Assembly: GCF_002968635.1 (NCBI RefSeq)
Contig: NZ_PVBN01000005.1
Location: 248,001 to 312,000 of the forward strand
DNA: 64,000 bases
Reading direction: 5' to 3'
Origin: Neorhizobium alkalisoli
GTDB taxonomy: Bacteria; Pseudomonadota; Alphaproteobacteria; Rhizobiales; Rhizobiaceae
Shown piece after piece: positions 1 through 8,751 of this stretch. How positions within the stretch are numbered: position 1 is the first letter of the stretch; each line of letters begins with the position of its first letter. The position numbers and the translations under genes were made by a program. The notes beneath the pieces were generated by a model. It did not search any database, had not been told where the DNA came from, and saw only the letters and a list, made by a program, of their open reading frames with translations.

Positions 1-99
1 CATCACGGCAGAGTTCAGGGCACTCTTGTAGATGCCGGTCTTGAAACTCTTGCCCGGCAACTTTTCCGGGCGACCGAGACAGATGGCGAGAAGTTTCAT
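1..99 (-). CDS. MOSC domain protein, N-terminal fragment (cut by window edge)
   Basis: An ATG at 99 on the minus strand opens a frame that runs off the left edge after 33 codons. It begins MKLLAICLGRPEKLPGKSFK and continues TGIYKS, the typical opening of YiiM-like MOSC proteins (molybdenum-cofactor sulfurase C-terminal fold). The catalytic region is outside the window. It diverges from recR across only 54 bases, so both promoters must share that gap. Function beyond the family name is not inferable here. Confidence 0.7.
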   Translation of the reverse strand, partial: MKLLAICLGRPEKLPGKSFKTGIYKSALNSAVM

Positions 100-153
100 G
101 CAGACATTCCTTCCGCGATTCCGTTTCGGGAGCATATGGGCTAAAGGGAGAAC

Positions 154-759
154 ATGGCAAAGCGAGTCACTGGTCCCGAAATCGAAAAACTCATTCAGCT
201 TCTGGCGAAAGTCCCGGGGCTGGGGCCGCGCTCGGCCCGCCGGGCGGCGCTGCACCTCATCAAGAAGAAAGAGCAACTCCTCGGACCGCTCTCCCACGCG
301 ATGGGCGAGGCCTATGACAAAGTGAAGATCTGCTCGCGCTGCGGCAATGTGGATACCGTCGACCCCTGTACCGTCTGCACCGATGCCAGCCGCGATCAAA
401 CCCTGCTGATCGTCGTGGAGGACGTTTCCGACCTCTGGGCGCTGGAGCGGGCGGGCGCCATGAATGCGGGCTACCACGTGCTCGGCGGCACGCTCTCTCC
501 GCTCGACGGCATCGGTCCTGATGACCTCAACATTCGTGGCCTGATCGACCGGGTCAACGAGGGCGCGATCCGCGAAATCATCATCGCCGTCAACGCGACC
601 GTCGAAGGCCAGACGACGGCGCATTATATTACCGACCAACTTTCCGGCATCGAGGTGAAGATCACCCGGTTGGCGCATGGCGTGCCGGTCGGCGGCGAAC
701 TCGACTATCTCGACGAGGGCACGCTGACTGCGGCGCTCAGGGCGCGGACGGCGATTTAG
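154..759 (+). CDS. recR: Recombination mediator protein RecR
   Basis: RecR acts with RecF/RecO to load RecA at single-strand gaps. The 201-residue protein has the family length. An N-terminal helix-hairpin-helix ([12 protein letters not shown], about residues 21-32) is followed by a four-cysteine zinc finger (C60, C63, C72, C75) and a Toprim domain opening with [15 protein letters not shown]. The ATG follows AAAGGGAGAAC, a good ribosome binding site. In many bacteria recR follows dnaX and ybaB; here it is the first gene after a divergent MOSC gene, so that linkage is not visible in this window. Confidence 0.97.
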   Translation: MAKRVTGPEIEKLIQLLAKVPGLGPRSARRAALHLIKKKEQLLGPLSHAMGEAYDKVKICSRCGNVDTVDPCTVCTDASRDQTLLIVVEDVSDLWALERAGAMNAGYHVLGGTLSPLDGIGPDDLNIRGLIDRVNEGAIREIIIAVNATVEGQTTAHYITDQLSGIEVKITRLAHGVPVGGELDYLDEGTLTAALRARTAI

Positions 760-777
760 CGTTTGAAGAGGATAACG

Positions 778-2190
778 ATGAGCAAGCTCGCCCCCCTCTG
801 GCCTGCCGGCCATCTCCCCCTCAAGGGGGGAGATCCGCAAGACGCTCCGACATCGCTTCAGGGGCAGCGTTGGAGATGGGCGAGACGTTGCAACAATTTG
901 ATCTCCCCCCTTGAGGGGGAGATGGCCGGCAGGACAGAGGGGGGTGCCGCCAGGCGAGCAGCCGCATTGGTTTTCGCAGCATTTCTCACCCTCCTCCCCC
1001 TTCCCGCGCTGGCCCAGAACCGTCCGGACATCGAGAAGCAATTCCAAGGATGGATCGCCGGCGATCTGGGTCCGGCGGCCAGGAAGGCGGGGATTTCCGA
1101 GAAGACCCTGAAGGCCGCCTTTCAAGGCGTCACGCTCAATTGGGATCTGCCTGACCTCGTGCCTCCCGGTACGACCCCGCCGAAACAGCAGGATCAAACT
1201 CAGGCGGAGTTTTCCTCGCCCGGGGCCTATTTCTCCGAGAAACGATTGCAGGGCCTGGCCGCGACAGGGCGTGGCCTCGCGTCCACCCATGCGGCGGTGC
1301 TGAAGAGGATCGAAGCGGCCTACGGCGTTCCCGGCGAGATCGTCGTCGCCATCTGGGGACGCGAATCCGGCTTCGGCAGGGCCAAACTTCCCTATTCCGC
1401 AGTCCAGGTTCTCGCCACCAAAGCCTTCATGTCGACCCGCAAGGAGATGTTCCGCGACGAACTGATCGTCGCGCTGAAGATGATCGAACGAGGCGATGTC
1501 GATGCCGCGACCATGAAAGGCTCCTGGGCCGGCGCGCTCGGCCAGCCGCAGTTCATGCCCTCGAGCTATCTGAAATACGCCGTCGATTTCGACAAGGACG
1601 GCCATCCCGATATCTGGAATTCGGTGGCCGACTCGCTCGCGTCGATCGCCCACTATCTCCAGAAGGAGGGCTGGAGCCAAGGCCGTGACTGGGGCTTCGA
1701 GGTGACGATCCCAGAAAAGGTCTCATGCGCACAGGAGGGGCCGGATCTCGCCAAGCCGATTTCGCAATGGGCAGCAACGGGAATTGCCCGCATTTCGGGA
1801 AAAGCCTTCCCCGCCGCCGATCTGAAAGCCGCGGGCATGATGCTGGTTCCGGCCGGCCGGCACGGGCCCGAATTCATCGTGACCCCGAATTTCTACGTCC
1901 TGAAGGAATACAACAATTCCGATCTTTACGCCCTCTTCATCGGCAACCTGGCCGACCGGATCGCCTCAGGGGCAGGACCGTTTGAGGCATCTTGGGGCGA
2001 TATCGGCAAGATGCTGCGTTCCGACGTGCTCGCGATGCAGAAGGCGCTGGTCGCCAAGGGCTATGACGTCGGCAACGTCGACGGCCTGCCCGGCTATAAG
2101 ACACGCCGTTCGCTCGGCGACTGGCAGACCAAGAACGGTCTAGCCGCCACCTGCTATCCAAACTCGTCGCTGAAGGGCAAGATTCGTTAG
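778..2190 (+). CDS. Lytic murein transglycosylase (MltB/SLT_2 family) with C-terminal peptidoglycan-binding domain
   Basis: Periplasmic enzyme that cleaves the MurNAc-GlcNAc bond with formation of 1,6-anhydroMurNAc. The catalytic segment AIWGRESGFG carries the family glutamate, followed by GALGQPQFMPSSY. A PG_binding_1-like domain (DVLAMQKALVAKGYDVG) ends the protein. The start is odd. ATG 778 has GAGG seven bases upstream, but about 45 codons of repeat DNA follow before the hydrophobic stretch ALVFAAFLTLLPLPALA. A second in-frame ATG at 922 lies inside the repeat behind GAGGGGGAG and would give a normal-looking signal peptide (MAGRTEGGAARRAA then the hydrophobic core). An upstream in-frame TTG at 763 is also possible. 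The stop overlaps the stop of the convergent GNAT gene. Confidence 0.9.
   Translation: MSKLAPLWPAGHLPLKGGDPQDAPTSLQGQRWRWARRCNNLISPLEGEMAGRTEGGAARRAAALVFAAFLTLLPLPALAQNRPDIEKQFQGWIAGDLGPAARKAGISEKTLKAAFQGVTLNWDLPDLVPPGTTPPKQQDQTQAEFSSPGAYFSEKRLQGLAATGRGLASTHAAVLKRIEAAYGVPGEIVVAIWGRESGFGRAKLPYSAVQVLATKAFMSTRKEMFRDELIVALKMIERGDVDAATMKGSWAGALGQPQFMPSSYLKYAVDFDKDGHPDIWNSVADSLASIAHYLQKEGWSQGRDWGFEVTIPEKVSCAQEGPDLAKPISQWAATGIARISGKAFPAADLKAAGMMLVPAGRHGPEFIVTPNFYVLKEYNNSDLYALFIGNLADRIASGAGPFEASWGDIGKMLRSDVLAMQKALVAKGYDVGNVDGLPGYKTRRSLGDWQTKNGLAATCYPNSSLKGKIR
786..959. repeat. Palindromic repeat element inserted in the 5' end of a coding gene
   Basis: Two 45-base arms (791-835 and 900-944) are inverted copies with one mismatch (G801 against the expected T). 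Each arm contains its own palindrome of the ATCTCCCCC..GGGGGAGAT type, so the whole can fold into a cruciform. Short outer arms GCTCGCC (786-792) and GGCGAGC (953-959) extend the symmetry; with them the element is 174 bases, a multiple of three, and keeps the reading frame open. The arm sequence has the character of rhizobial intergenic palindromic repeats; placing one within a gene is unusual. Confidence 0.8.
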
Positions 2191-2642
2191 AGGTTTCGTT
2201 TCAGCCCTTCGTGGCTGGCTATGAAGCCGAGCTTTTCGTAGAAGCGGATGGCATCCGGCCGCGCCTTGTCGGAGGTGAGCTGCAGCAGCTCGCAGCCGCG
2301 TTCCCGCGCCATTTCCACCGCCCATTCGATCAATTGCGAACCGAGGCCGCTGCCTCGTTCGCCCGCGGCAATGCGCACGCTTTCGATCTGGCCCTGCCAC
2401 ATGCCCGTACGCGAGAGGCCGGGAATAAACGATAGCTGCAGGCAGCCGACCACCTGATCGGCCGCGTCCACCGCGACGGCCAGAAGCTGATTGTCATCGC
2501 CATCGATCGCCGCAAAGGCCTCTTCGTAGCGTGGATCGAGCGGGTGAGAGATACTCTCCCGTGATTGGCCGAGCGGATCGTCCGCCAGCAGTTTGACAAC
2601 AGCGGGAAGGTCGGAATGGCGGGCTTTTCTGAAAAGGATCAT
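2187..2642 (-). CDS. GNAT family N-acetyltransferase
   Basis: A 151-residue GNAT-fold acetyltransferase. It starts MILFRKARHSDLPAVVKLL (beta1-alpha1) and has the acetyl-CoA pyrophosphate-binding loop ERGSGLGSQL followed by LLQLTSDKARPDAIRFYEKLGF, the conserved motif B. The substrate cannot be told. The start at 2642 is chosen because the fold begins there; the open frame upstream is antisense noise over the MFS gene. It lies 8 bases downstream of the MFS stop, so the two are probably co-transcribed. Its stop overlaps the lytic transglycosylase stop by 4 nt. Confidence 0.88.
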   Translation of the reverse strand: MILFRKARHSDLPAVVKLLADDPLGQSRESISHPLDPRYEEAFAAIDGDDNQLLAVAVDAADQVVGCLQLSFIPGLSRTGMWQGQIESVRIAAGERGSGLGSQLIEWAVEMARERGCELLQLTSDKARPDAIRFYEKLGFIASHEGLKRNL

Positions 2643-2650
2643 AATAGCGG

Positions 2651-4282
2651 TCAATGATGCAGGTCGGGGGGCGATTTGTGGAACACGTCGTCGTCCGGTG
2701 GAATCGTCTGCCGTTCGATCAGGCGATGGACGCGCGGGCCTTGTGCTTCGTGATGAAGTGCACGGATCGCGTCCCAAACCTCGGCATCCGCCTGCGTGCG
2801 CCGCTGGTTGTGCCGCACGTAATCGGCCCAGGTCGCCGTATGGTAGGTTTCCGTCCAGATCTCCGGATGCTCGAGGTCGCGCATCAGGGCCCATTGCCGG
2901 GCTCCGTCGCGAATGCGGATACGCCGCCTGCGTGACATCAGGGCAAGGAATTCCGGCACATCCTCATCGGCAATGATGTAGTCGATCAGCGAAACGATCG
3001 GGCCGCTGCGGGGCTGGAGGTCGAGCCTCAACAGCGGCTCGTTGAACCGGTTGAGCGGATCGAGATTGAGGTCGCTCAGCTGCGGCAGCGGTGCCCGCAT
3101 GCCGATCACCGCGCCGAACAGCATCGCAAGGCTCGACAACGACAGCGCAACCGACACGTCGAAGCCTTCCGAGAGGACGCCCCACAGCCAGCTGCCTCCG
3201 GCGATGCCGCCAAAGGCGGCCGTCTGATAAAAGGAAAGCGCCCTGCCGACGACCCAGCGCGGCGTCGAGAGCTGCACCGTCGTGTTGAACAATGAGAGCG
3301 CCATGACCCAACAGGCGCCAGGGACAAGGAGGACCGCAGTGCTGAGCCAGGCATTGGAACTCAGGGCGAGAACGCTGGCGCTTGCGGCAAAACCCAGAAA
3401 GGACAGGCGCACGATCGACTCGCTCGACAGTTTCTCGCGCAGCCGCGAGTTGCCCATCGCACCGGCAATCGCCCCGACCCCGAAAGCGCCGAGCATGACG
3501 CCGTAGGTAAGCGGGCCGCCTGCCACCAGATCGCGCGCCACGATCGGCAGGAGGGCGAGAATGGCGCTGGCCGAAAGGCCGAAGATCAGTCCCCGAAACA
3601 GGACGTTCAGGATGTTCGGCGACATCGCGACGTAGCCGAGCCCGGCCGAAAGCGCGCGCAGCAGCGTTTCACGCGGCAGGGCATTGTCGCGGACAGGGAT
3701 TTTCCAACGGAACAGCGCGTAGATGAGCGCGAAATAACTGCATGCATTGACGGCGAAGGCGGCGGCGGCGCCTGCCGCTGCCACGATCGCACCGCCGATG
3801 GCCGGACCAAGGCTGCGGGTGATGTTGAAGCCGACGCTGTTGATCGTCACGGCTGCGGGCAGCACCTCCCGGGGGACCATATCGCCCACCGAGGCCTGCC
3901 AGGAAGGATTGTTGAGCGCAACCCCACAGCCGAGCAGAAAGGTAAACGCCAGGAGCAGCCATGGTGTCAGCAGGGCGAAGTAGGCGCAGAGCGTGAGAAT
4001 GACCGAGACGACGAACATGAAGATCTGCGCCGTCAGCATCAGGCTGCGGCGATTGAAGTTATCGGCGAGAGCACCCGCGATCAGCGAGAAGAGCATGATC
4101 GGCAAAGCCGTCGAGGCCTGAACCAACGCGACCATGTCCTGCGAATCGGAAATCGAGGTCATCATCCAAGCGGCGCCGACGGCCTGTATCAGCCCTCCGA
4201 AGTTTGAGGCCAGGCTTGCTATCCAGATGGTCCTGAAGGTCTCGTGACGGAAGGGAGCCAGGGTCGATATGCGGTCCGGCAC
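2651..4282 (-). CDS. MFS transporter, MFS_3 (EntS-like) family with C-terminal soluble domain
   Basis: Inner-membrane exporter of the major facilitator superfamily, 543 residues. About 12 hydrophobic segments occupy residues 15-415, with the loop motif GALADNFNRRSLM after TM2. The last about 120 residues (from GPIVSLIDYII) form a soluble, Arg/Asp-rich domain with the look of the antibiotic-biosynthesis-monooxygenase-like tail found on many MFS_3 proteins. Start is GTG at 4282 behind GAGGAGGAACA, a strong ribosome binding site. The downstream GNAT gene is 8 bases away. Substrate unknown; the family exports siderophores and drugs. Confidence 0.88.
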   Translation of the reverse strand: MPDRISTLAPFRHETFRTIWIASLASNFGGLIQAVGAAWMMTSISDSQDMVALVQASTALPIMLFSLIAGALADNFNRRSLMLTAQIFMFVVSVILTLCAYFALLTPWLLLAFTFLLGCGVALNNPSWQASVGDMVPREVLPAAVTINSVGFNITRSLGPAIGGAIVAAAGAAAAFAVNACSYFALIYALFRWKIPVRDNALPRETLLRALSAGLGYVAMSPNILNVLFRGLIFGLSASAILALLPIVARDLVAGGPLTYGVMLGAFGVGAIAGAMGNSRLREKLSSESIVRLSFLGFAASASVLALSSNAWLSTAVLLVPGACWVMALSLFNTTVQLSTPRWVVGRALSFYQTAAFGGIAGGSWLWGVLSEGFDVSVALSLSSLAMLFGAVIGMRAPLPQLSDLNLDPLNRFNEPLLRLDLQPRSGPIVSLIDYIIADEDVPEFLALMSRRRRIRIRDGARQWALMRDLEHPEIWTETYHTATWADYVRHNQRRTQADAEVWDAIRALHHEAQGPRVHRLIERQTIPPDDDVFHKSPPDLHH

Positions 4283-4421
4283 TGTTCCTCCTCGTGACGA
4301 TTCTCGTGCAGATGCCCAGGACGACGGTTATAGGCCTTTGGAACCGAAACTCCAGAGCGCCCGGAACCAAACCTTGCCGTCGCCGATCGCTGAGACGCGT
4401 GCCGACCAACGGATGTCACCA

Positions 4422-5105
4422 CTATCCCCGAGGTCCGATGACACGCCGGAATTCGGTTCCCATATAGACGCCGACAGGAGTAAAATTGTCAGCAATATAT
4501 TTCAGCGGGCCGAAATCCTGCAGGATGGAAATCTGCACCTCGGCATCGACCTTCTCGATCCGGTTCCCCACACTGGCCATCTGCAGGGCCGGGACCCAGG
4601 TGAACATCTCGCCCCGCGACAGCGGGCCATGTTGCGCCACGGCCTCAGTATGAAGATCGTCGTCGTCGATATAACGCGGCGTCACGGTGCCGAGCTTCAG
4701 GGCATGAGAGAGAAAGAAATCGAGATAGTCTTCCCCCGTTGGCGGCGGATTGAACTTCATCGCAGTGAATTCGCTGGACTGCGTATGGATATTGTGATGG
4801 ATCTTGGTACCGTCGCAGATGTAAAGGCTTCCAAACCCGCCCATCGCATAGACCACCAATCGCTGCGGATCGAATTCCGGATCGCCCTCGAACCAAGCCC
4901 GGATGACCGGCGCGAAGGTTGCGGGGTCGCACATCTGTACGAAACCATCGCCGAAAACGAGCTGGTTTCCGTGGCGCGCCCAGAACTCCAGCAGGCCATC
5001 CGGCAGAATGCCGCGGTAGGGGGCGATCTCTGCCTCTCGCACCGGCGTTGCGCTATCGAGATTGCGGGCATGGGCCAGAAGCGGTTCGTAGTCGGAATAG
5101 GGCAT
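4422..5105 (-). CDS. Tdi1-like immunity protein (GAD-like plus DUF1851-type C-terminus)
   Basis: A 227-residue soluble protein. The N-terminal half has the GAD-like pattern (YRGILPDGLLEFWARHG, then FGDGFVQMCDPATFAPVIRAWF). The second half has MGGFGSLYICDGTKIHHNI, the DUF1851 signature. This pairing is that of Tdi1, the Agrobacterium protein that neutralises the type VI DNase effector Tde1. No Tde-like toxin, Tap adaptor or VgrG lies nearby, so this copy is an orphan. ATG 5105 is preferred because GGAG sits nine bases upstream; an in-frame GTG at 5150 would add 15 residues but lacks a ribosome binding site. Confidence 0.7.
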   Translation of the reverse strand: MPYSDYEPLLAHARNLDSATPVREAEIAPYRGILPDGLLEFWARHGNQLVFGDGFVQMCDPATFAPVIRAWFEGDPEFDPQRLVVYAMGGFGSLYICDGTKIHHNIHTQSSEFTAMKFNPPPTGEDYLDFFLSHALKLGTVTPRYIDDDDLHTEAVAQHGPLSRGEMFTWVPALQMASVGNRIEKVDAEVQISILQDFGPLKYIADNFTPVGVYMGTEFRRVIGPRG

Positions 5106-5560
5106 GTGTATTTGCTCCGGATAACCTGTCTGCGGGATCTCATCGGCCACGCATGAAAGGGAACTGTCGAAAACCGGCTTTCCATGCGGTCAATCCGGAA
5201 CCGGCGGTGCGAGTAACCGCGTGTTTGCTGCGGGGCCTGCAGACAGCGAATGCATCAGGCCGTCTTCGCCAGCGAACAGGCTGAAGACTTGATGATCAAA
5301 TGACAACCAATTGGGAGCAGCATCGGGCCATGGGCCAAAAAATGCAGCCGACCTTCGTCGGTGCGGCGACTAAAGTGTCCATCGTCATGAAAATCTCGCC
5401 GGTGAAACAACTATCGTAGGTAGAGTTAGAGAGGTCCGCGAATAGGTCAATCGTTCGGCGTCGGCAAATGCGATATCGTCGAATTTCGCGCTCTACGTAT
5501 CCCCTGCCGTGGTCGACGCACCGGGGCGAGAGCTCAACAGGCCGGCAAATTCACCGACAC
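5106..5560. other. Intergenic region upstream of the rimP promoter, no gene recognised
   Basis: About 455 bases between the Tdi1-like gene and the rimP promoter. Base composition is slightly more AT-rich than the flanks. Only short, unconvincing open frames occur, none with a ribosome binding site and recognisable product. No tRNA fold was found by eye. Confidence 0.5.
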
Positions 5561-5589
5561 TTGCAATCCATCATCCGAAAGCGTATATG
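5561..5589 (+). promoter_or_regulatory. Candidate sigma-70 promoter of the rimP-nusA-infB operon
   Basis: TTGCAA (5561-5566), a 17-base spacer, then TATATG (5584-5589) fit the housekeeping promoter pattern. Transcription would start near 5596 and give a leader of about 120 nt before rimP that contains the terminator hairpin at 5616-5648. Confidence 0.5.
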
Positions 5590-5615
5590 CAGGCCATATT
5601 CTTGATCGTCCGATG

Positions 5616-5648
5616 AAGAGTGGGCCCGGACCGGACCCGCTCTTTTTT
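5616..5648 (+). terminator. Intrinsic terminator/attenuator in the rimP leader
   Basis: AAGAG(T)GGG pairs with CCC(G)CTCTT around a GC-rich core (CCGG repeats), followed directly by TTTTTT at 5643-5648. It stands between the likely promoter and rimP rather than behind a gene, so it may be an attenuator read through under NusA or antitermination control. An unrecognised short RNA ending here is the alternative. Confidence 0.65.
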
Positions 5649-5713
5649 GTTAGGCGGTCGGTTCAACCCGAATCCCGGCAGCGCCGGATTCGGCAATGCT
5701 TGCCGGAGAGCTT

Positions 5714-6301
5714 ATGCCGCAAACCGAACACGAGCCGCGGCTCATCATCGAGACCGGGCTCGACCTCAGGATCGCCGAAATCATCGAGCCCGTGCTGACT
5801 TCCATGGATTTCCGGCTGGTTCGCGTGCGCTTGCTGAACCAGAACGGCCTGACACTGCAGATCATGGCCGAGCGCAATGACGGAACCATGGATGTCGAAG
5901 GCTGCGAGGCCGTGTCCACGGCGATTTCGCCTGTTCTTGATGTGGAAGATCCGATCGATAAAGCGTATCATCTGGAAGTGTCCTCGCCGGGCATCGACCG
6001 CCCGATGGTCCGGAAATCGGATTTCACCCACTGGATGGGCCATCTGGTCAAATGCGAAACGTCGATCATGATCGACAACCGCAAGCGGTTCCGCGGCAAG
6101 ATCACCGAGGCCGACGAAGACGGTTTCACGATCGAGCGGGACCAGGTCGCCTACGGCGAGCAGCCGAGAATCGAAATCCCATTTTCGGCGCTGGCCGAAG
6201 CAAAGCTCATTTTGACCGACGATCTGATCCGCGACGCCCTTAAGGCCGACAAGCTGGCCAAAACGCAGGCAGCGAACCAGAACGACGAAGACGACGAATA
6301 A
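5714..6301 (+). CDS. rimP: Ribosome maturation factor RimP
   Basis: Assists late 30S subunit maturation (pseudoknot and S12 incorporation). Protein of 195 residues: the N-terminal domain contains [20 protein letters not shown] and [16 protein letters not shown], then the signature [14 protein letters not shown], and an Sm-like C-terminal domain ([16 protein letters not shown]). An acidic Asn/Asp/Glu tail (NDEDDE) ends it. ATG 5714 is chosen because GGAG lies seven bases upstream; ATG 5696 is in frame but weaker. nusA follows after 58 bases in the conserved order. Confidence 0.95.
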   Translation: MPQTEHEPRLIIETGLDLRIAEIIEPVLTSMDFRLVRVRLLNQNGLTLQIMAERNDGTMDVEGCEAVSTAISPVLDVEDPIDKAYHLEVSSPGIDRPMVRKSDFTHWMGHLVKCETSIMIDNRKRFRGKITEADEDGFTIERDQVAYGEQPRIEIPFSALAEAKLILTDDLIRDALKADKLAKTQAANQNDEDDE

Positions 6302-6359
6302 CAGAAAAGATTAGGAGCCTCGAGGAGAGGTACCTTTCGACCTACGGAGACCAACGACA

Positions 6360-7964
6360 ATGGCAGTGAGTGCGAACCGGCTTGAACTTCTGCAGATCGC
6401 GGATGCAGTGGCGCGCGAAAAGGTCATCGACCGCGAGATCGTGCTGGCCGCGATGGCCGACGCCATCCAGAAGGCTGCCCGCTCCCGTTACGGCTCGGAG
6501 ACCAACATCCGCGCCGACATCAATTCCAAGACCGGCGAAATACGCCTGCAGCGCCTGCTGGAAGTGGTGGAAGCCGCTGAAGACTACGGCACGCAGATTC
6601 CGCTGGCGCTTGCCCGTGACCGCAATCCGGATGCCAAGATCGGCGACTTCATTGCCGACCCGCTGCCGCCGATGGACTTCGGGCGCATCGCGGCCCAGTC
6701 TGCAAAGCAGGTCATCGTGCAGAAGGTGCGCGAAGCCGAGCGCGACCGCCAGTTCGACGAGTTCAAGGATCGCGTCGGCGAGATCGTCAACGGTACCGTC
6801 AAGCGCGTCGAATACGGCAACGTCATCGTCGACCTCGGCCGTGGCGAAGGCATTATCCGCCGCGACGAGATGATCCCGCGCGAAAACATGCGCTACGGAG
6901 ATCGCGTCCGCGCCTATGTCTATGACGTGCGCCGCGAACAGCGCGGCCCGCAGATCTTCCTGTCGCGCACGCATCCGCAGTTCATGGTGAAGCTGTTCAC
7001 CATGGAAGTGCCGGAAATCTACGACGGCATCATCCAGATCAAGTCGGTCGCCCGTGACCCGGGCTCGCGCGCCAAGATCGCCGTCATCTCGAACGATAGT
7101 TCGATCGATCCGGTCGGCGCCTGCGTGGGTATGCGCGGTTCGCGCGTCCAGGCCGTTGTCGGCGAACTGCAGGGCGAGAAGATCGACATCATTCCGTGGA
7201 GCCAAGACCCGGCGTCGTTCATCGTCAACGCGCTGCAGCCGGCCGAAGTCGCCAAGGTGGTCCTCGACGAGGATGCCGAGCGCATCGAAGTCGTGGTGCC
7301 GGACGAACAGCTGTCGCTGGCCATCGGCCGCCGCGGCCAGAACGTTCGCCTCGCGTCTCAGCTGACCGGCTGGGACATCGACATCATGACCGAGCAGGAA
7401 GAGTCCGAGCGCCGCCAGAAGGAATTCAACGAACGCTCCAATCTTTTCATGGAAGCGCTCGACGTTGACGAAATGATCGGCCAGGTTCTTGCCTCGGAAG
7501 GCTTCGCGCAGGTCGAGGAACTGGCCTATGTCGAGCTCGACGAAATTGCCTCGATCGAAGGCTTCGACGAAGACACGGCGACCGAAATCCAGACCCGCGC
7601 CCGCGAATATCTGGATCGCGTCGAGGCGGAAAACGACGCCAGACGCAAGGAACTCGGCGTGACTGACGAATTGCGTCAGATCGACGGACTGACGGCGCAG
7701 ATGATGGTTGCCCTCGGCGAGGACGGCATCAAGACGATCGAGGATTTTGCCGGCTGCGCAGCCGACGATCTGGTCGGCTGGAGCGAACGCAAGGACGGCG
7801 AAACGAAGAAGTTCGAAGGTCTTTTCTCCAAGTTCGACGTTTCGCGCGTCGAAGCTGAAAACATGATCGTTCAGGCGCGTCTGCTGGCGGGCTGGATCAC
7901 CGAAGAGGATCTTGCGCAGCAGCAGGAGCAGGTCGAGGAGGCGGATGCCGCCGAGCAGGAATGA
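6360..7964 (+). CDS. nusA: Transcription termination/antitermination factor NusA
   Basis: Binds RNA polymerase and nascent RNA to control pausing, termination and antitermination. The 534-residue protein has an N-terminal polymerase-binding domain (1-130), an S1 domain from about residue 143 ([19 protein letters not shown]), KH1/KH2 with [14 protein letters not shown] and [18 protein letters not shown], and C-terminal acidic repeats ([18 protein letters not shown]; then a second unit with [13 protein letters not shown]) ending in an acidic tail. Its stop overlaps the start of the next gene by 4 nt (ATGA). Confidence 0.98.
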   Translation: MAVSANRLELLQIADAVAREKVIDREIVLAAMADAIQKAARSRYGSETNIRADINSKTGEIRLQRLLEVVEAAEDYGTQIPLALARDRNPDAKIGDFIADPLPPMDFGRIAAQSAKQVIVQKVREAERDRQFDEFKDRVGEIVNGTVKRVEYGNVIVDLGRGEGIIRRDEMIPRENMRYGDRVRAYVYDVRREQRGPQIFLSRTHPQFMVKLFTMEVPEIYDGIIQIKSVARDPGSRAKIAVISNDSSIDPVGACVGMRGSRVQAVVGELQGEKIDIIPWSQDPASFIVNALQPAEVAKVVLDEDAERIEVVVPDEQLSLAIGRRGQNVRLASQLTGWDIDIMTEQEESERRQKEFNERSNLFMEALDVDEMIGQVLASEGFAQVEELAYVELDEIASIEGFDEDTATEIQTRAREYLDRVEAENDARRKELGVTDELRQIDGLTAQMMVALGEDGIKTIEDFAGCAADDLVGWSERKDGETKKFEGLFSKFDVSRVEAENMIVQARLLAGWITEEDLAQQQEQVEEADAAEQE

Positions 7965-8650
7965 TCCCGCTCGCTGGCGAGCCAGACGGCGACGATGACG
8001 GGCGGAGCGAGATTGTCGTGAATGACCGCACCTGCATCGTGACGCGCGAGACCTGCTCGCCGGAAGCGCTGATCCGCTTCGTCGCCGGCCCGGACGGGCG
8101 CGTGGTGCCCGACCTGAAGCGTCAGCTTCCCGGCCGCGGCTGCTGGGTCAAGGCGGACCGGGCTCTGGTTGACCGGGCGGTTCAGAAGAAGCTTTTCGCC
8201 CGCGCGCTGAAGGCCGAGGCAAAGGCCGATGCCGATCTCGGCGCGCTGGTGGACAGGCTGCTCGCGGCCGATCTCGTCGGCATGATGAACTTGGCCCGCA
8301 AAGCGGGCCAATTCGTTTCCGGCGCCATGAAGGTGGATGCCGCCGTTCGCGCGGGCGCAGCGCTTGCCGTGTTTCATGCGGCGGATGCGGCCGCCGACGG
8401 GGTGAGAAAGATCGATCAGGCCCGCAAGGCCTGGAAGCTCGGCACCAGTGCCGGGGAAGATATTCCGTCCTTTTCGCTCTTTACCGGAGCCGAATTGGAC
8501 GAAGTGATGGGTCAGAATGCTTTTATCCATGCTTGTGCGCTTGCAGGGCAGGCGGGTGAAGGTGTAGTGAAGCGCGCAAACCTACTTGAACAGTACCGCA
8601 CAGGCGGCCTGTCCCAAAAAAAGGATGTCGCCGACATGCCGAAGCAATGA
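7961..8650 (+). CDS. RNA-binding protein: YlxR (DUF448) fused to an L7Ae-like domain
   Basis: 229 residues. An N-terminal YlxR domain carries the pattern RTCIVTRETCSPEALIRFV and PGRGCWVKAD. From about residue 95 (DLVGMMNLARKAGQFVSGAMKV) comes an L7Ae/YlxQ-like RNA-binding domain. In other bacteria the two halves can be separate genes between nusA and infB; the fused form is usual in alphaproteobacteria. It overlaps nusA by 4 nt and is followed by infB after 101 bases, so it belongs to the operon. Molecular role is probably ribosome- or RNase P-associated RNA binding, not shown by sequence. Confidence 0.92.
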   Translation: MIPLAGEPDGDDDGRSEIVVNDRTCIVTRETCSPEALIRFVAGPDGRVVPDLKRQLPGRGCWVKADRALVDRAVQKKLFARALKAEAKADADLGALVDRLLAADLVGMMNLARKAGQFVSGAMKVDAAVRAGAALAVFHAADAAADGVRKIDQARKAWKLGTSAGEDIPSFSLFTGAELDEVMGQNAFIHACALAGQAGEGVVKRANLLEQYRTGGLSQKKDVADMPKQ

Positions 8651-8751
8651 CGCGGTCACCGGCTTCAGCCGGACGCATTATCGAAATACGTGAATTGAAC
8701 GACAGGTTCTGATGGTTTCCATCCGTTCCTGTCCGAAGGAACAGGAACGGA

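Noticed and set aside
2643-2894. N-terminal extension of the GNAT protein
   Set aside because: The upstream in-frame codons overlap the MFS gene and encode Arg/Pro/Gly-rich sequence with no GNAT character; the fold begins at 2642.
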